From Sphingobacteriales bacterium (GTDB taxonomy: Bacteria; Bacteroidota; Bacteroidia; Chitinophagales; Chitinophagaceae): a stretch of 32,727 nucleotides of DNA. This document shows, piece after piece, positions 32,705 to 32,727 of the stretch (within the stretch, counting starts at the first letter, position 1; each line of letters starts with the position of its first letter). The DNA is taken from contig JAHEBJ010000029.1 of the NCBI GenBank assembly GCA_024642285.1, positions 1 through 32,727 on the forward strand. The letters are read 5' to 3'. The position numbers and the translations under genes are program-made. The notes under the pieces are model-generated. The model saw nothing but the letters and a program-made list of their open reading frames with translations. It did no database searches and had not been told where the DNA came from.

Positions 32705-32727
32705 AAATTAACAGGGTTAAAAATACA

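Overview
The window looks like chromosomal DNA of a Bacteroidota bacterium, most likely of the family Chitinophagaceae. The reasons are AT-rich intergenic DNA, several TTG starts, Bacteroidota-type TAnnTTTG promoter boxes, and a gene set familiar from that group (PIF1-HRDC helicase, DUF3820, Reg_prop lipoproteins, KdnB/KdsB, caspase-TPR proteins). This taxonomic call is inference from memory of protein families; no search was run.

Layout. 1-2.5 kb: a PIF1-like helicase with an HRDC domain (its 3' end is cut by the window edge) and a short SSB, both on the minus strand. 2.7-3.7 kb: two small plus-strand genes, a zinc-finger protein and a DUF922-like secreted protein. 3.7-7.9 kb: the most unusual locus, a minus-strand cluster reading SET-domain protein > D-Ala-D-Ala-ligase-like ATP-grasp > ATP-grasp/SET fusion > ABC-type membrane domain without ATPase. 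8.0-8.7 kb: wreck of a GT39 glycosyltransferase gene. 8.8-11.2 kb: DUF3820 protein, an unknown protein and an M1 aminopeptidase. 11.3-11.5 kb: tRNA-Phe with terminator and an odd tRNA-like echo upstream. 11.6-13.9 kb: RecQ. 14.1-17.4 kb: plus-strand operon kdsD-manC-aminotransferase. 17.4-20.9 kb: minus-strand outer-membrane protein, DUF1569 protein, duplicated-domain secreted protein and a SAM methyltransferase. 19.8-22.7 kb also holds a 221-bp element with 22-bp terminal inverted repeats, two dispersed direct repeats, a propeller lipoprotein and a broken propeller paralogue. 22.7-27.9 kb: two divergently transcribed, exported caspase-family proteins. 28-30 kb: kdnB and kdsB with dispersed palindromes on both sides of kdsB. 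30.1-32.7 kb: a DUF2007 protein, a prohibitin-family protein and dnaN.

How the genes fit together. SSB, the PIF1 and RecQ helicases and the beta clamp are replication and repair functions. KdsD, ManC, KdnB and KdsB supply LPS sugar nucleotides (Kdo or its 8-amino form, and GDP-mannose). The SET/ATP-grasp/TMD cluster has the form of a biosynthesis-modification-membrane pathway whose product is unknown; it is the best candidate for an undescribed system. The exported caspase pair is the second. No transposase, integrase, CRISPR array or phage gene was seen.
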